From NCBI RefSeq assembly GCF_003367475.1, contig NZ_QRHA01000008.1, positions 62,001-126,000 on the forward strand: a stretch of DNA of 64,000 bases, written 5' to 3'. Shown here piece after piece: positions 26,748-36,619 of the stretch. A program made the translations under genes and the position numbers. A model generated the notes under the pieces. The model was not told where the DNA came from, made no database searches, and saw only the letters and a program-made list of their open reading frames with translations. Source of the DNA: Alteromonas aestuariivivens. GTDB taxonomy: Bacteria > Pseudomonadota > Gammaproteobacteria > Enterobacterales > Alteromonadaceae. Every line of letters starts with the position of its first letter. Position 1 is the first letter of the stretch.

Positions 26748-26766
26748 TTGCAAAATAATATTGCAA
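26748..26766. promoter_or_regulatory. candidate IlvY operator between ilvY and ilvC
   Basis: TTGCAA occurs twice, at 26748-26753 and 26761-26766, around a seven-base AT spacer, forming an imperfect inverted repeat. In E. coli IlvY binds tandem operators in the same divergent gap and activates ilvC when acetolactate or acetohydroxybutyrate is present. The position here, upstream of a promoter with a poor -35, matches that role. Confidence 0.6.
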
Positions 26767-26780
26767 AAAGTGAAATGATT

Positions 26781-27644
26781 ATGGATATACGCAGCCTGCA
26801 ATTGTTTAACCACCTGGCTACCAGCCTGCATTTTGGTGATACCGCTGATGCCATGTATGTGTCGCCGTCTACGCTCAGCAGAGTGATCCAGCGTCTCGAA
26901 GACGAATGTGGTTGTGTGCTGTTTAAACGCGACAACCGCAAAGTGGCGCTAACCCACGGCGGGCACAAGCTGCTGGATTTTTCGACTCAGGTGCTGAGTG
27001 ACTGGCAGGCATTGCAGCAGGAACTTAAGAATGACAGTCAGGCTTTGCAGGGCGAAATTCGTCTTTACTGCTCGGTCACGGCCAGTCAAAGCCATTTGCC
27101 AGCGGTACTGCAGCGGTTCCGGCAACGCTATCCGGGAGTAGACATTCATCTGGTAACCGGCGATCCGGGGCTGGCCATCGACAAAGTCAAGCAACAGCAG
27201 TGCGACGTGGCCATTGCCATACTGGCACCGGATTTTCCCACCGACATGTTTTTCTCCAGCCTGGACAAAATACCGTTACGCCTGATTGCTCCGAAAGAAT
27301 GGCGTTTATCTCATATCGATCAGCTGGACTGGCGCAAACACCGGGTGATCCTGCCCGAGTCCGGCCCCTCCCGCCGGGTAGTCCACCACTGGTTTGCGGA
27401 ACATGGCATACGGCCAAATGTGTATGCTACGGTTGCCGGTAACGAAGCCATTGTCAGCATGGTTGCGCTGGGCTGCGGTGTCGGTTTTGTGCCCCAGGTG
27501 GTTTTGGACCATTCAAGCTTGGCGGCGAACGTCAGCACCATTCCGGTCAATGACATTGAGCCCTATGATATTGGTTTGTGTTGCCTGCAAAAGCGTCGCC
27601 AGGAGCCATTGATCAATGCATTGCTTCAGTTGGAACTGAGCTGA
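26781..27644 (+). CDS. ilvY: LysR-type regulator IlvY
   Basis: A 287-residue LysR-family activator of ilvC. The N-terminal winged helix-turn-helix (about 1-60) reads MDIRSLQLFNHLATSLHFG and MYVSPSTLSRVIQRLEDE, very close to E. coli IlvY. The C-terminal two-lobed effector domain spans about 90-287. Its known inducers in enterobacteria are the IlvC substrates. I chose the ATG at 26781 by alignment with the IlvY N-terminus; another ATG two codons earlier (26775) is possible and neither has a strong ribosome-binding site. Divergence from ilvC supports the assignment. Its 3' end overlaps convergent comM by 19 bases. Confidence 0.93.
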   Translation: MDIRSLQLFNHLATSLHFGDTADAMYVSPSTLSRVIQRLEDECGCVLFKRDNRKVALTHGGHKLLDFSTQVLSDWQALQQELKNDSQALQGEIRLYCSVTASQSHLPAVLQRFRQRYPGVDIHLVTGDPGLAIDKVKQQQCDVAIAILAPDFPTDMFFSSLDKIPLRLIAPKEWRLSHIDQLDWRKHRVILPESGPSRRVVHHWFAEHGIRPNVYATVAGNEAIVSMVALGCGVGFVPQVVLDHSSLAANVSTIPVNDIEPYDIGLCCLQKRRQEPLINALLQLELS

Positions 27645-29143
27645 CGTACCAGTGTGTCCAGTGCGCGATAACTCAACGCTTCGCTCAGGTGTACCCTGCC
27701 TACTGCAATGGATTGCTCCAAATCGGCAATGGTTCTGGCCACTTTCAGTGTACGATGGAAGGCGCGCATCGAGAGCTTCAGGCGTTCCGCCGCCTGTTGC
27801 AGAAAACGCAAATCCGCATCAGAAAGCCGGCATACGTCAGCCAGTTCCTGAGGGCACAGTAAGTGGTTGAGCTTAGCCTGGCGGTTCAGCTGAATGGTGC
27901 GTGCCAATTCAATGGCTTGTCTGGCCCTAAGAGCGGAATCCTTTTCCCCTTCAGGTTTTGCAGTAGCTATGGGATATTCGCCAAGACGGAGGACTTCCAC
28001 TTGCAAATCCATGCGGTCCAGCAATGGGCCAGATAATCGGCTGAGGTAACGCTGCACCTGTTGCGGCGTGCTGCGCCCGTCTTCCACTTCACCGGTGGGG
28101 CTGGGGTTGAGCGCCGCGATGAGTTGAAATTGCGCGGGAAACTGGGCCTGCGCGTTGACCCGGGCAATATGAATGCTACCGGTTTCCAGCGGTTCCCGAA
28201 GTACATCCAGCGTTTTACGGCCGAATTCCGGAAGTTCATCAAGAAATAGCACACCTTTGTGCGCCAGGGATATTTCGCCGGGTGTGGGAATGGTGCCACC
28301 ACCGGTGAGTGCAACAGCGGAACTGGTGTGGTGTGGGCTGCGAAATGGTCTGCGATACATGTGTTGCAGGTCAGGGGCTTGCCCTTTTAAAGAGTACAGG
28401 GCTGCTACTTCCAATGCTTCTTCGGTGGAAAGTGGTGGCAACAAATCAATCAGCCGACTGGCAAGCAAACTTTTTCCTGTGCCGGGAGGGCCAACAAACA
28501 GCAAATGGTGAGACCCCGCCGCTGCGATGGTCAATGCCCGCTTGGGCATTGACTGACCAATAATGTCGTCCCATTTGGGCAATACCTCTGAGGGGGGAGA
28601 ACTAATGTCACTGCACTCAGAAGTAAGCGGGCTGACCCCGTTAAGGTGATTGACGATATCTACCAGAGAACCGGCGGCATAGTGAGTGGCCCTGTCGACC
28701 AAATCCAGTTCGGCCCGATTTCCTTGTGGAAAATACAGCGCACGTTTTTGAGCGCGGGCCGCCAGGGCCACCGGAATAAGCCCGCGGACGGCGCGCATAT
28801 CGCCGGTCAGACCCAGCTCGCCTACAAATTCAGCCTGTTGCAATGAGGCGGGATTGATAACCTGGGTTGCAGCCAGGATCCCCAGTGCAATGGGCAGGTC
28901 GTAACGGCCACCGTATTTCGGGATGGTTGCAGGGGCAAGATTTACCGTAATACGTCGGGCCGGGAATTCAAACCCACTGTTGATCAGGGCACTGCGTACC
29001 CGCTCCCTCGCTTCCTTAACACTGGTTTCCGCCATGCCCACCAGATGAAAAGCCGGCAGGCCATTTGCGAGGTGCACTTCTACCCTAACCTGAGGGGCTG
29101 TTATACCTTCACCTGCCCGGGTCAGTATTTTGGCCACCGCCAT
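27626..29143 (-). CDS. comM: ComM/YifB family Mg-chelatase-like AAA+ ATPase
   Basis: A 505-residue ATPase. In naturally transformable gammaproteobacteria ComM is a helicase that extends branch migration of incoming DNA; the gene is also common in non-competent species. The N-terminal Lon-protease-like domain (about 20-140) contains HLVGMAETSVKEARERVRSAL and PIALGILAATQ. The chelatase-like ATPase core has Walker A GPPGTGKS and Walker B LFLDELPEF, then a C-terminal domain with the RAFHRTLKVARTIADL motif. AGGGAGAG lies eight bases before the ATG. It overlaps ilvY convergently and is divergent from the ilvE operon. Confidence 0.93.
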   Translation of the reverse strand: MAVAKILTRAGEGITAPQVRVEVHLANGLPAFHLVGMAETSVKEARERVRSALINSGFEFPARRITVNLAPATIPKYGGRYDLPIALGILAATQVINPASLQQAEFVGELGLTGDMRAVRGLIPVALAARAQKRALYFPQGNRAELDLVDRATHYAAGSLVDIVNHLNGVSPLTSECSDISSPPSEVLPKWDDIIGQSMPKRALTIAAAGSHHLLFVGPPGTGKSLLASRLIDLLPPLSTEEALEVAALYSLKGQAPDLQHMYRRPFRSPHHTSSAVALTGGGTIPTPGEISLAHKGVLFLDELPEFGRKTLDVLREPLETGSIHIARVNAQAQFPAQFQLIAALNPSPTGEVEDGRSTPQQVQRYLSRLSGPLLDRMDLQVEVLRLGEYPIATAKPEGEKDSALRARQAIELARTIQLNRQAKLNHLLCPQELADVCRLSDADLRFLQQAAERLKLSMRAFHRTLKVARTIADLEQSIAVGRVHLSEALSYRALDTLVRQLSSN

Positions 29144-29538
29144 GACTTGCTCTCCCTGAATTCTCCTTGCACAGCATAACCTCAGCGTTTTATGTGGATA
29201 ACTGGCTTCAGTGTCAGGAAATCGGTGCCCTCAGGTTAGCGTTCGATTAGAAACCGGTACAGGCAAATAACTTGATCAGCCGCACGCATTCGTGATATTA
29301 GTTTACCCTCAAGCGCATTGAACGGTCAGCCAGCCGATAAATGCCGGGCAAGGGCTGCCCGAACTTGAACCACTTCCGAACAATCATTTACAGGTGTTTA
29401 CCTGTCATAAGCTGCGTGTTGCGGCCTCCTTTATGCCGGTTTGAAATCCTGGAGATTTCGTATGCCCGGATCTACCAAAACTGTTTTTGGATTTGAACGC
29501 CAGTGTCAATTTTGCTGTGCAATCGATTCGATACGCTG
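29144..29538 (+). other. hairpin-rich intergenic region between comM and ilvE
   Basis: This stretch holds no convincing gene but has three perfect small inverted repeats: CGGGCA/TGCCCG (29345-29350, 29356-29361), ACAGGT/ACCTGT (29390-29395, 29400-29405) and GAAATC/GATTTC (29443-29448, 29454-29459). A near-repeat CCAAAA...TTTTTGG follows around 29475-29490. A 51-codon plus-strand frame (29341-29496) with several Ile and Leu codons lacks a ribosome-binding site. Confidence 0.5.
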
Positions 29539-29567
29539 TTGGGCGTTGCCCTCGGGTCATGTATGAT
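29539..29567 (+). promoter_or_regulatory. candidate promoter of the ilvE-ilvD-ilvA operon
   Basis: TATGAT at 29562-29567 matches the -10 consensus at five of six positions. TTGGGC at 29539-29544 gives the conserved TTG of a -35, with a 17-base spacer. Transcription would start near 29574, about 68 bases before ilvE. Confidence 0.5.
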
Positions 29568-29584
29568 TCGTCCAGATAATTAAC

Positions 29585-29630
29585 CTGCCATTAACAGGCA
29601 GCCTTGGGAGTAAATGACTCCTGCTTTTTT
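29585..29630 (+). promoter_or_regulatory. possible attenuator-like leader of ilvE
   Basis: The first stem is CTGCC/GGCAG (29585-29589, 29597-29601). The second is GGAGT/ACTCC (29607-29611, 29617-29621), extendable by GCA/TGC (29598-29600, 29622-29624) and followed by six T (29625-29630). The two stems share bases 29598-29600, so the extended second stem would compete with the first. The ilvE ribosome-binding site AAGGA comes directly after the T-run. The terminator stem is short, and no branched-chain-rich leader peptide lies between promoter and stem. Confidence 0.4.
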
Positions 29631-29641
29631 AAGGATTAAAC

Positions 29642-30574
29642 ATGGCTAAGCAACTTGCTGAATATATTTGGTTTAACGGCAAAATCGTCCCTTGGAAAGA
29701 AGCCACTGTGCATGTGATGACCCATGCCATTCATTACGGCTCTTCCGTGTTTGAAGGGATCCGTGCTTACAATACACCGGACAAAGGAACCTGTGTGTTT
29801 CGATTGAACGAGCACAACCGCCGTCTGTTCGATTCAGCGAAAATTTACCGGATGACCATCCCTTACAGTCTGGAAGAAATCAATCAGGCGACCGTAGACA
29901 TCATCCGTGAAAACAACCTTAAGTCCGCCTACATTCGTCCAATTGCATTTTATGGCGACATAGGTATGGGCCTGCAGGTGCCGTTCGGAACTGAAACTGA
30001 AGTGACCATCGCGGCCTTTGAGTGGGGCGCTTATCTGGGTGAAGAAGCTCTGAAAAACGGTGTGGATGCCGGCATTTCTTCCTGGAACCGCCTGGCTGCC
30101 AACACCATGCCTACCGGCGCGAAGGCGGGTGGTAACTACCTGTCATCCCAGCTGATTTCGATGGAAGCCCGCCGTCATGGTTACGGCGAAGGTATTGCTC
30201 TGGATCGCAACGGCTTTATCAGTGAAGGTGCTGGCGAAAACATTTTCATTATCCGCAATGGGGTGGTCAGTACCACACCGAAAACAGCGGCCATTCTGCC
30301 GGGGATTACCCGCGACACCGTAATCACCTTGCTCAAGGAAATGGGCTACGAGATCCGCGAAGAGAACATTGCCCGTGAAGCCATGTATCTGGCCGATGAA
30401 GTCTTTATGTGTGGCACTGCTGCGGAAGTTACCCCGGTACGCAGTGTGGACGGTATCCAGGTTGGCAGCGGTTCCCGCGGTCCCATTACCAAGCAGGTGC
30501 AAGACATGTTCTTCGGCCTGTTCAACGGCAGCACGCCAGACAAGTGGAACTGGTTGACCCCGGTTTATAAGTAA
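29642..30574 (+). CDS. ilvE: branched-chain amino acid aminotransferase
   Basis: Cytosolic PLP enzyme catalysing the last transamination of isoleucine, valine and leucine synthesis with glutamate as donor. The 310 residues match the family (about 309). The fold type IV markers are present: YIWFNGKIVPW at the start, HYGSSVFEGIRAY, and the PLP lysine Lys161 in TGAKAGGNYLSSQ. SEGAGENIFIIRNG and the terminal GPITKQVQDMFFG follow. AAGGA lies before the ATG. It heads an operon with ilvD (21 bases after it) and ilvA, behind a short structured leader. Confidence 0.97.
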   Translation: MAKQLAEYIWFNGKIVPWKEATVHVMTHAIHYGSSVFEGIRAYNTPDKGTCVFRLNEHNRRLFDSAKIYRMTIPYSLEEINQATVDIIRENNLKSAYIRPIAFYGDIGMGLQVPFGTETEVTIAAFEWGAYLGEEALKNGVDAGISSWNRLAANTMPTGAKAGGNYLSSQLISMEARRHGYGEGIALDRNGFISEGAGENIFIIRNGVVSTTPKTAAILPGITRDTVITLLKEMGYEIREENIAREAMYLADEVFMCGTAAEVTPVRSVDGIQVGSGSRGPITKQVQDMFFGLFNGSTPDKWNWLTPVYK

Positions 30575-30595
30575 TCTGAATTTTTGGAAAGTATT

Positions 30596-32443
30596 ATGCC
30601 CAAGTTACGATCTGCAACCACCACCCAAGGAAGAAACATGGCCGGTGCCCGCGCGTTGTGGCGCGCCACCGGAATGAAGGACTCGGATTTTGGTAAGCCC
30701 ATTATTGCCGTAGCCAACTCATTCACTCAGTTCGTACCTGGGCATGTGCACCTTAAGGACATGGGGCAACTGGTGGCCCGCAGTGTGGAAGCCGCTGGTG
30801 GTGTTGCCAAGGAGTTCAATACCATTGCGGTAGATGACGGCATTGCCATGGGGCACAGCGGTATGCTGTACAGCCTACCCTCGCGGGAAATTATCGCCGA
30901 CTCGGTGGAATACATGGTTAATGCCCACTGTGCTGATGCACTGGTGTGCATTTCCAACTGCGACAAAATCACCCCTGGGATGCTGATGGCGGCCATGCGC
31001 CTGAACATACCGGTAGTGTTTGTCTCTGGCGGCCCGATGGAAGCGGGTAAAACCAAGCTGTCTGATCAGCTGATCAAGCTGGATCTGGTTGATGCCATGG
31101 TGGCCGCAGCCGATGACAGAGTCAGCGACGCCGACACCAATGAAATTGAACGTTCTGCCTGCCCGACCTGCGGTTCCTGCTCCGGTATGTTTACGGCCAA
31201 CTCCATGAACTGTCTGACCGAAGCACTGGGCCTGTCTCTGCCGGGCAATGGCTCATTGCTGGCAACCCATGCGGACCGCGAAGGCCTGTTCAAGCAGGCC
31301 GGTGAGCTGGTGGTGGAGCTGTGTCAGCGCTGGTACGGTAACGAAGATGAGACTGCCCTGCCCCGCAATATTGCCAATTTCAGGGCGTTTGAAAACGCCA
31401 TGAGTCTGGACATTGCCATGGGAGGCTCCACCAACACCATTCTGCATTTGCTCGCCGCAGCCATGGAAGGTGAAGTGCCATTTACCATGTCAGATATCGA
31501 TCGTCTGTCCCGTCAGGTACCACACCTGTGCAAGGTGGCACCATCTACGCCGCTGTATCATATGGAAGACGTACACCGGGCTGGCGGTGTTATGGGGATC
31601 CTTAACGAACTGAACAAAGCCGGATTGTTGCATGACGATGTGCCCCATGTACTGGGCAGCACATTGGGTGCAGTGATTTCCGAGTGGGATATCACCCGCG
31701 ATAACCCTAAGGCGGACATCTTTTTCCGTGCCGGCCCCGCCGGAATTCGCACTACGAAAGCGTTCAGCCAGGATTGTCGCTGGCCGGATGCGGACAGCGA
31801 TCGCCAAACCGGCTGTATACGCGATAAAGAACACGCTTACAGCCAGGACGGCGGACTGGCGGTGCTGTATGGCAACCTGGCTGAGGACGGATGCATTGTT
31901 AAAACCGCTGGTGTGGATGAATCGATTCTGCGTTTCACTGGCCGTGCGCGAATTTTCGAGAGCCAGGATGACGCGGTTGCCGGTATTCTGGCAGACCAAA
32001 TTCAGGCCGGTGATGTGGTGATCATTCGTTACGAGGGGCCGAAGGGTGGCCCGGGTATGCAGGAAATGCTTTACCCCACGTCTTACCTCAAATCCAAGGG
32101 CCTGGGCAAATCCTGTGCTCTGATTACAGACGGGCGTTTTTCCGGCGGTACCAGCGGCCTGTCTATCGGTCACTGTTCACCGGAAGCGGCCAGTGGCGGT
32201 GGCATCGGGCTGGTGGAAGAAGGCGATACCATTGTGATCGATATACCTAACCGTACTATTAACGTAGACATCAGCGATGATGAAATGGCCCGTCGCCGTG
32301 CTGCGATGGAAGCCAGTGCGCGCCCATGGCGTCCGAAAGATCGTCAGCGTGAAGTATCGTTGTCACTGAAAACCTTTGCCATGCTGGCTACCAGCGCAGA
32401 CAAAGGCGCGGTGCGTGACCCGTCGAAACTGGAAGATTTATGA
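30596..32443 (+). CDS. ilvD: dihydroxy-acid dehydratase
   Basis: Iron-sulfur enzyme that dehydrates the dihydroxy acids made by IlvC to 2-oxo acids for IlvE. The 615 residues match E. coli (616). It starts [21 protein letters not shown] and has cluster cysteines in [12 protein letters not shown] and [18 protein letters not shown]. The C-terminal [15 protein letters not shown] motif is also present. The ATG at 30596 is preceded by GGAAAG; an in-frame TTG twelve bases earlier is less likely. The stop overlaps the ilvA start by four bases, indicating coupled translation. Confidence 0.97.
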   Translation: MPKLRSATTTQGRNMAGARALWRATGMKDSDFGKPIIAVANSFTQFVPGHVHLKDMGQLVARSVEAAGGVAKEFNTIAVDDGIAMGHSGMLYSLPSREIIADSVEYMVNAHCADALVCISNCDKITPGMLMAAMRLNIPVVFVSGGPMEAGKTKLSDQLIKLDLVDAMVAAADDRVSDADTNEIERSACPTCGSCSGMFTANSMNCLTEALGLSLPGNGSLLATHADREGLFKQAGELVVELCQRWYGNEDETALPRNIANFRAFENAMSLDIAMGGSTNTILHLLAAAMEGEVPFTMSDIDRLSRQVPHLCKVAPSTPLYHMEDVHRAGGVMGILNELNKAGLLHDDVPHVLGSTLGAVISEWDITRDNPKADIFFRAGPAGIRTTKAFSQDCRWPDADSDRQTGCIRDKEHAYSQDGGLAVLYGNLAEDGCIVKTAGVDESILRFTGRARIFESQDDAVAGILADQIQAGDVVIIRYEGPKGGPGMQEMLYPTSYLKSKGLGKSCALITDGRFSGGTSGLSIGHCSPEAASGGGIGLVEEGDTIVIDIPNRTINVDISDDEMARRRAAMEASARPWRPKDRQREVSLSLKTFAMLATSADKGAVRDPSKLEDL

Positions 32444-33969
32444 GCGTAAGCGATCACGACTACTTAAAGAAAGTTCTGCTGGCACCGGTTTACGACGTTG
32501 CGGTTAGCAGCGAACTGGTGCTGATGTCCCGTTTTTCACAGGAACTGGAAACAGAAGTTTACCTTAAGCGGGAAGATCAACAGCCGGTCAAATCTTTCAA
32601 ATTGCGCGGAGCCTACAACCGCCTGTGCACCCTGACGCCAGAGCAGGCCGCCGCCGGAGTGATTGCTGCTTCTGCAGGCAACCATGCTCAGGGCGTGGCC
32701 TATGGGGCGCGGATGAAAGGAATTCAGGCCACCATTGTAATGCCGGAAACCACTCCGGACATCAAGATTGAAGCGGTGCGACGCTTTGGCGGCAAGCACG
32801 TCAATGTGGTTTTGCATGGCACCAGTTTTGACCAGGCCGCCGGCCATGCCCGCCAGCTCAGTGAAGCCCACGGTTACACTTTTGTACCGCCGTTTGATGA
32901 CCCGGATGTGATTGCCGGGCAAGGCACTGTGGCCCGTGAGCTGCTGGAGCAAAACCCCAAACTTGATGTGGTGTTTGTGGCCGTTGGCGGTGGTGGTCTG
33001 GCTGCCGGTATTGCGGTGTATCTCAAACAGCTCAGGCCAGAGATCAAAATTGTTGCGGTGGAATCGGAAGAGTCGGCTTGCTTCGCTGCTGCCAGGCAAG
33101 CCGGTGAGCCGGTAGCGTTGCCGACAGTCGGCATTTTCGCCGATGGCGTGGCAGTGAAAATTATGGGGCAGGAGACCTTCCGACTGTGCAATCGCTTTGT
33201 GGATGAGGTGATGACGGTTTCTAATGATGAAATCTGTGCTGCCATCAAGGACATTTTCGATGACACCCGGGTGATTGCCGAACCTGCCGGAGCACTGTCG
33301 GTCGCTGCCATTCGCAAATATTCCAAGCACAATGATCTTAAAGGCCAGAAAGTGGCCGGCATTTTATGCGGTGCCAATATCAACTTTCATACCTTGCGTT
33401 ACGTTTCAGAGCGTTGTGAATTGGGTGAGCAGAAAGAAGCGGTGTTTGCGGTGAAGATTCCCGAACGACCGGGCGCGTTCAAGCAGTTTTGCGATTGTTT
33501 GGGTGGCAAAGCCATTACCGAATTCAACTACCGGTATGCCAATGAGAACGAGGCTCACATTTTTGTCGGCGTAAAACTCAAAGGTGGCAAACCGGAGTTT
33601 ACCGAATTGCGCGAGAGTCTGACTGGCCAGGGTTACGAAAGTTTTGATCTTTCAGACAATGAGCTGGCCAAGCTGCACGTGCGGCATATGGTGGGCGGGC
33701 GCCCTCCAACGCTGTTGAATGAAACCGTTTTTGCGTTTGAATTTCCGGAATACCCAGGGGCATTGCTGAATTTCCTCAACACATTGGGTGAACGCTGGAA
33801 CATTACCCTGTTCCATTATCGCAATCATGGTGCTGCCGAAGGTTTGGTACTGGCAGGGTTTGATATTCCGCCGCAAAGCCGGGAGGCGTTCAACCAGCAC
33901 CTTGAAGCACTGAACTATCAGTGCACTGATGTGACAGAGAACCCAGCGTATCGGTTCTTTTTGTCGTAA
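32440..33969 (+). CDS. ilvA: threonine ammonia-lyase (threonine deaminase), biosynthetic
   Basis: PLP enzyme that converts threonine to 2-oxobutanoate, the committed and isoleucine-inhibited step of isoleucine synthesis. The 509 residues match the long biosynthetic form (E. coli 514). The catalytic domain has PLP lysine Lys54 in [23 protein letters not shown] and the glycine loop VGGGGLAAG. Two ACT-like regulatory domains follow (about 325-505, [12 protein letters not shown] and [13 protein letters not shown]), so allosteric control is expected. It is the last gene of ilvE-ilvD-ilvA and ends at a bidirectional terminator. Confidence 0.97.
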   Translation: MSVSDHDYLKKVLLAPVYDVAVSSELVLMSRFSQELETEVYLKREDQQPVKSFKLRGAYNRLCTLTPEQAAAGVIAASAGNHAQGVAYGARMKGIQATIVMPETTPDIKIEAVRRFGGKHVNVVLHGTSFDQAAGHARQLSEAHGYTFVPPFDDPDVIAGQGTVARELLEQNPKLDVVFVAVGGGGLAAGIAVYLKQLRPEIKIVAVESEESACFAAARQAGEPVALPTVGIFADGVAVKIMGQETFRLCNRFVDEVMTVSNDEICAAIKDIFDDTRVIAEPAGALSVAAIRKYSKHNDLKGQKVAGILCGANINFHTLRYVSERCELGEQKEAVFAVKIPERPGAFKQFCDCLGGKAITEFNYRYANENEAHIFVGVKLKGGKPEFTELRESLTGQGYESFDLSDNELAKLHVRHMVGGRPPTLLNETVFAFEFPEYPGALLNFLNTLGERWNITLFHYRNHGAAEGLVLAGFDIPPQSREAFNQHLEALNYQCTDVTENPAYRFFLS

Positions 33970-34003
33970 GGGTTTTGATTGCTGGCGGAATCAACAAAAA
34001 GTA

Positions 34004-34027
34004 AAACGGGGCCACAGGGCCCCGTTT
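34004..34027. terminator. bidirectional terminator between ilvA and plsB
   Basis: The perfect ten-base stem AAACGGGGCC / GGCCCCGTTT has a four-base loop. T-rich sequence follows in both directions (TTTCACTTTTA on plus, GTTTTACTTTTTG on minus). It lies between convergent ilvA and plsB. Confidence 0.85.
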
Positions 34028-34059
34028 CACTTTTACAAACTGCAAATTACGCGCTGCGT

Positions 34060-36504
34060 TTAATGCAGTTCCACATTTTTAAGGTGCTGTACAATTTCCG
34101 GCCACACCAGCGCCATCACATCCTGGCGCAGAGCGTCGCTTTCCTCAGAGTACTTCAGGCTGCCGTCTGGTGTTGAATCCAGCCAGTGATTCTCACGCAA
34201 TGCGTTGATGAAACTGCCCAGTACATTCTTATCGTAGAACTCAGGTGAACTCATGCCATAAAGCGCGGACAATCGCTCTGCTACTGTGCGGCTGGTTTTT
34301 TCCAGCTGGCTGCGGCTGATCACCCTTTCCTGCTCAATAATGGTTAGCACCACAGCATAACGCTGAAAAGTTTCCTGCATACAGCGGCTCAGCAGCCAGG
34401 CACTGTGGAAGGTTTTGTCCTGGGTATCCGGCGGAGCTACCAAAGTATCGCGCTGTTTGAGCAGGCCCATTTCGGTTAGGGCATCAATTAACTGTGCGGT
34501 GTAGGCCAGGGCTTCATCTTGGCTCTTATACATGAAAAGTTCGCGCTGTAGCAGCGGGTACAAGGCTGCAACCAGCTGTAAAATGGCGGTTTTTTCCATC
34601 CCCTTGTGAGCAAATACAGCCGCCATGATTACACCAGGTAACGCAAACAGATGCAGAATATTGTTGCGGTAATAGGTCAGATACACATCGGAATCAGGCT
34701 GAGGGCGAATAAGGCTGCCAAACCCGTCTTCGTTTACATCAAAACGATTCAGTTTTAGGGTTGATTCAAGCAGCGACTCTGCGCTTTCATCCGGAATGGT
34801 CATGTCCTTGCTGTATGGACACTGGCGTAGCAATGAGGTGTAGTCCGCGATGGCCTGGGTCAGTTCAGACCGGCTCATGGTGTGGGTTTTGGACGACAAC
34901 ATACACAACGATGTCAGTGCCATACCATTAATGGCTGCCGAACGGTTGATACGCAGCATAACCTGATTGGCCAGCTCGTTAACTGTTGGGGTTAGCCAAC
35001 CGGGTTTTTTGTCATGATCATCGGGCAGGCTTTCGCGCCAGTTGGGGACAGACTTTTCGAGGAATTGATTGACCTGGATGGGTTCTCCGAAGTTCACATA
35101 CCCATGGCCGTAGTTTTTCAGTTTGCGAATGGCAGAAAACACCTGCAGGTTGGACTCTTTCTTTTTGCCCGTGCCTTTCAATTCGCTCAGGTAGCTTTTT
35201 ACTTCCATCACGTTTTCGTAGCCGATGTAAACCGGCACTATGCTGACCGGCCGGTTCACACCTTTCAAAATGGCTTGCAGGGTCATGGCCAGCATGCCGG
35301 TTTTGGGCGGGATAAGCCGGCCAGTGCGGCTGCGCCCCCCTTCCGGGTAATATTTAACGGAATAACCTTTGTTGAACAGCAGCTCCAGATACTCCCTGAA
35401 TACCGCAGTGTAAAGTTTGTTACCGGCAAAACTGCGGCGCAGAAAGAACGCCCCGCCACAGCGGAATATTTTCCCGACCGGCCAGAAATTCAAATTGATG
35501 CCTGCCGCAATATGTGGGGTGACCATGCCTTCGTGGTAAATAACGTACGTTAGCAGCAGATAATCCATGTGGCTGCGATGGCATGGCACATAAACGATTT
35601 CATGCCCATTGTTGGCCAGTTCCCGAATACGCTCGGCGTGACCGACACTGATGCCGTTGTATATTTTGTTCCAGATGCGGGTCAGCAACCGATCGCCGAA
35701 GCGAATCAGGCCCTCCCGGTAGTCTGCGGCGATTTCGTCGATGTATTTTTTGGCCTTGGCTCTGGTTTCTTCGGTTGATGCGTTCTTATGGCTGGCTTCT
35801 TCGCCTATGGCTCTTCTTACACTTTTGGAACCCAGTACCGAGTTATACAGTTCCTGCCTTTCCAGCAGAGTTGGGCCGGTCATACTCTGGCGCTTTCTGT
35901 GAAAGTGAGTACTTGCCACACGAACCAGTTTCTGGGCAATTTGGCGATCTGAGCCGTGTTGGTTCGACATCGAACTGGCGGAAACGGCTTTACTGAAGCT
36001 GATGAAATTGTCGCGGCCCAAGAACAACACTATAAAAAGCTTGCGCAGCCAGCTGGGCGCAGCTTTATCTGCGATTAAGTCGGCGATCCCGGGTTTGCCG
36101 CCGCCGGGAGCCCGGCCCCAGGACACAAACACGGGCACTACCTGAACGTCCAGATCTGGGTGATCCCGGTGCAGATGAAACAATTCCGAAAACACTTCTT
36201 CAATGTGGGTACCGGACGCCTTGGAGGCAAATATGGGCTGGGTTTTGCGCAAAAAAAGACTGGTAGGATATTGCTTGCCGCCAAGTTCCAGTTCTTCGGT
36301 CGGGCTGGGTAAACTCAGCTTCTCAGTGGCCATACGCAGAGCCAACTGGTCGGTGACCGAGTTACTGGGTAACAAATAGATAATTGGACGTTTCTTATCG
36401 ATTCCCAGTTCGCTTTCAACATCAGCAGGAATGCTGTGGGGTTTTACCAGCCATCTAACGGGATAATGAAACACGGACAACAGTGTTTTGCGCATCCACG
36501 ACAT
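34060..36504 (-). CDS. plsB: glycerol-3-phosphate 1-O-acyltransferase
   Basis: Inner-membrane-associated enzyme of the first step of phospholipid synthesis, acylating sn-glycerol 3-phosphate from acyl-CoA or acyl-ACP. The 814 residues compare with 807 in E. coli. The acyltransferase blocks are present in order: block I HRSHMD (residues 309-314; His and Asp catalytic), block II GAFFLRRSF, block III YPEGGRSRTGRL and block IV VSIVPVYIGYENV. The N-terminus MSWMRKTLLSVFHYPVRWLVK is typical. It stands alone, convergent with ilvA and 115 bases from the acetyltransferase gene. Confidence 0.96.
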   Translation of the reverse strand: MSWMRKTLLSVFHYPVRWLVKPHSIPADVESELGIDKKRPIIYLLPSNSVTDQLALRMATEKLSLPSPTEELELGGKQYPTSLFLRKTQPIFASKASGTHIEEVFSELFHLHRDHPDLDVQVVPVFVSWGRAPGGGKPGIADLIADKAAPSWLRKLFIVLFLGRDNFISFSKAVSASSMSNQHGSDRQIAQKLVRVASTHFHRKRQSMTGPTLLERQELYNSVLGSKSVRRAIGEEASHKNASTEETRAKAKKYIDEIAADYREGLIRFGDRLLTRIWNKIYNGISVGHAERIRELANNGHEIVYVPCHRSHMDYLLLTYVIYHEGMVTPHIAAGINLNFWPVGKIFRCGGAFFLRRSFAGNKLYTAVFREYLELLFNKGYSVKYYPEGGRSRTGRLIPPKTGMLAMTLQAILKGVNRPVSIVPVYIGYENVMEVKSYLSELKGTGKKKESNLQVFSAIRKLKNYGHGYVNFGEPIQVNQFLEKSVPNWRESLPDDHDKKPGWLTPTVNELANQVMLRINRSAAINGMALTSLCMLSSKTHTMSRSELTQAIADYTSLLRQCPYSKDMTIPDESAESLLESTLKLNRFDVNEDGFGSLIRPQPDSDVYLTYYRNNILHLFALPGVIMAAVFAHKGMEKTAILQLVAALYPLLQRELFMYKSQDEALAYTAQLIDALTEMGLLKQRDTLVAPPDTQDKTFHSAWLLSRCMQETFQRYAVVLTIIEQERVISRSQLEKTSRTVAERLSALYGMSSPEFYDKNVLGSFINALRENHWLDSTPDGSLKYSEESDALRQDVMALVWPEIVQHLKNVELH

Positions 36505-36619
36505 GTAATGAAAATCCTGTGTAATTTAATCCGGCGAAGTTTACCACACATGCAGTGCGATTCCCTCTTCAGTTAAGCACATAAAACGCGCTGTAACCGG
36601 TGACTTGTGGTAACAAGCG

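Noticed and set aside
29341..29496. 51-codon frame upstream of ilvE with several Ile and Leu codons, considered as an attenuation leader peptide
   Set aside because: No Shine-Dalgarno, no run of regulatory codons, and it ends upstream of the best promoter candidate.
31490..32173. 227-codon open frame antisense to ilvD
   Set aside because: Shadow of the ilvD reading frame caused by its codon composition.
32536..33330. 264-codon open frame antisense to ilvA
   Set aside because: It is the mirror frame of a highly conserved gene, has no ribosome-binding site and its translation matches no protein pattern.
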